Positions 62,299 to 64,000 of a stretch of 64,000 nucleotides of DNA are shown here, piece by piece. Both the position numbers and the translations under genes were made by a program. Source of the DNA: Pelobates cultripes (lineage: Eukaryota > Chordata > Amphibia > Anura > Pelobatidae); contig OW240921.1 of assembly GCA_933207985.1 (NCBI GenBank), positions 4,554,318-4,618,317 of the forward strand, written 5' to 3'. Position 1 is the stretch's first letter; every line of letters starts with the position of its first letter. Below the pieces are notes generated by a model. The model searched no databases and was not told the origin of the DNA. It worked only from the letters and a program-made list of their open reading frames with translations.

Positions 62299-64000
62299 AT
62301 TGGTATATTTGCAACTAGAGAGAGACACTAGTACTGTGTGCAGATACCAGGAGCTGGCCTAGAAGATGGCTGAAATGGGTAAAGATGTGGGTACAAGAGA
62401 GGATATGTGTATAATGGTACTGTGTCTTTAAAAAGACAAAATTTCACAGGAGAATATAAAAACAAGATAAATAAATAAAATCAATTAGTTGATATATAAT
62501 GTATGTGGATGGAGGAAAAACATCTTGAAAATAAATGAATAGATGAATGGATAGATCTATGTCTAAAGCAAAATGTACAGTATAAGTGCCTCTATTACTG
62601 CTATAGAGCAGAATAACTGACACTTGTACTAGATTATATACTTTGTATCTTGCAAAGATGCAGTAGCAAAAAGTAGAAAATGTAATAACATGGCAATACA
62701 GTATATGGAACTGTAGGCTAAAAATGTTACACAATGTAACAGCAATTAGTGGAAAGCAATGGTTCTGAAACTGGATAGGAATAAAAAACTGTTTATCAGA
62801 CAAAAGATAAAAACTGTGGAAAAAAAAAAATATTATTAAAAAATATGCATCAGGAAAAATTTATACATGTATTACCAGTCATTTAGAAGTCAGAAATATT
62901 CAGAGACCTTCTGATTATTGTCGGATGGATGTGGATTGAGTTTCTCCGTTGCTGCTTGTACTGATACCGCCGGTGAGGACAGTGTGTGTGTTCAGCATGC
63001 GCCTCAGCGGGAGCCTCACTCCGGGGGAACGTGTGTTGTAGACGGCTCCAATTCGGTAAACAAACCAACAGGTCCTGAGGGAATACTGACTTCAAATGAT
63101 GCGTGTATGCTGGATCTTAGTCCTGATGTGTGTCCAATTGTCTTACGCGTTTTGTAGGTGAACCCCTACTTCTTCAGAAACGGATGGAGAACCATTGCTT
63201 CAATAATGCTTTATATATAAATCCAACTAATTACTTGATGTAACTTTCTATGCATCCAATAAAATAATTTATACAGTATAAAGTTTTGTGGGCAAATAAA
63301 AATAATGATATAATAACATTATATATGAACGGTATATATGATAAATGAAATGGAAAGTAATAATAAATACATGGGTACAAATATGATGATTACAAATACA
63401 CATAAAAATAAAAAATAAATTATACATTCAAAGTAAGCATCCACAACTATAAAACCATAGTTATCAGTTAAAATATTAATGTTCCATAAAAAACAACATT
63501 TTAATGAACCTACATGTAGGCAGATATATCATATCTATAAAGATTAAAAAGATCCATTGGGACGAATAATGATAAAGTTTGAGTTAAAAATAATTAATAA
63601 AATTTTTTTAATTTGATAAACATAGTAATTTTGTGATTATAAAAGTAGCAGAAAAAGGGGAAGAACAAGATTGCTTGAATTGATTGTGTGAAAACATGGT
63701 ATAGTGTCTTTAAATTCATAACCCTAATAAATAAATAAGCCGATCGATATTCGTATAATGTCTAAAAGAGAATGAATAAATAAATAGATCAAAGAGAAAT
63801 ATTAATTATGGTAGTATGACCTGTAATATACTATAGAGATTATGGGACTGAAAAATTAAAATTAAAATTAAAAGTCAGTGAATATAATCATTAGTGCTTT
63901 TCTGGTTAGAGTGAATCTGTATTAGTAATGTGTATATATGTGTGTGAACACCTAGACTAAATGGGTGTAAGTAATATGAGAATGGTATACTAAATTAGGA
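62299..64000. other. AT-rich flank, no gene seen
   Basis: Mostly AT-rich, with a short GC-richer patch at 62920-63170 containing CTTACGCGTTTTGTAGGTGA and ACTTCTTCAG, which resembles a dispersed repeat end. No coding or RNA signal recognised. Confidence 0.5.

Overview
The window is vertebrate genomic DNA, most likely from a frog (anuran amphibian). The evidence is an intron-rich gene with consensus splice sites sitting in a dense mix of hAT, piggyBac-like, Tc1, L2, CR1, L1/Tx1-like and Ngaro (tyrosine-recombinase) elements. The species is not identified. The clade call is inference from repeat composition, and no prokaryotic features are present.

One large host gene fills most of the window on the minus strand: an IgGFc-binding-protein (FCGBP)-like secreted mucus protein. 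I traced 24 coding exons by reading reverse-strand splice sites and matching phases. E1 (57308-57257) is a signal peptide. E2 (48334-47108) is the IgGFc-binding N-terminal domain. E3 to E24 (46838 down to 5475) encode nine von Willebrand D (VWD) modules, each of the VWD-C8-TIL type. The joined coding sequence is 11,692 nt, about 3,897 residues, with no stop at any junction. The 3' end lies beyond position 1. A TATA box and a short non-coding first exon are proposed at about 58432-58479.

The most striking feature is a direct tandem duplication inside this gene. Unit A is about 13758-31569 and unit B about 31570-47149. Each unit carries the same eight exons, 3,588 coding nt or 1,196 residues, with about eight amino-acid differences. 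Both flanking introns are phase 1, so the duplication is in frame and adds three whole VWD modules. A third, diverged set of modules (E19-E24) shows the same three-module order, so the recent event repeats an older architecture. Each unit also carries insertions or deletions the other lacks, including a clean TTAA-flanked MITE found only in B.

Region by region. 1-3780: 3' part of a composite hAT element with a BED zinc finger, two tandem arrays and a Gypsy fragment. 3781-4577: Tc1 remnant. 5475-12952: the single-copy E24-E19 exons, with an 886-bp fold-back element in one intron. 13758-47149: the two units, whose long introns hold L1, L2, CR1 and MITE copies; unit A has a 100-N gap inside a hAT element. 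47108-48334: exon E2. 48335-57256: first coding intron, about 8.9 kb, with a decayed Ngaro retrotransposon whose split direct repeats are still visible. 57257-58480: signal-peptide exon and promoter. 58480-64000: upstream flank with a CA-rich repeat, a third L2 copy and otherwise AT-rich sequence in which I see no gene.
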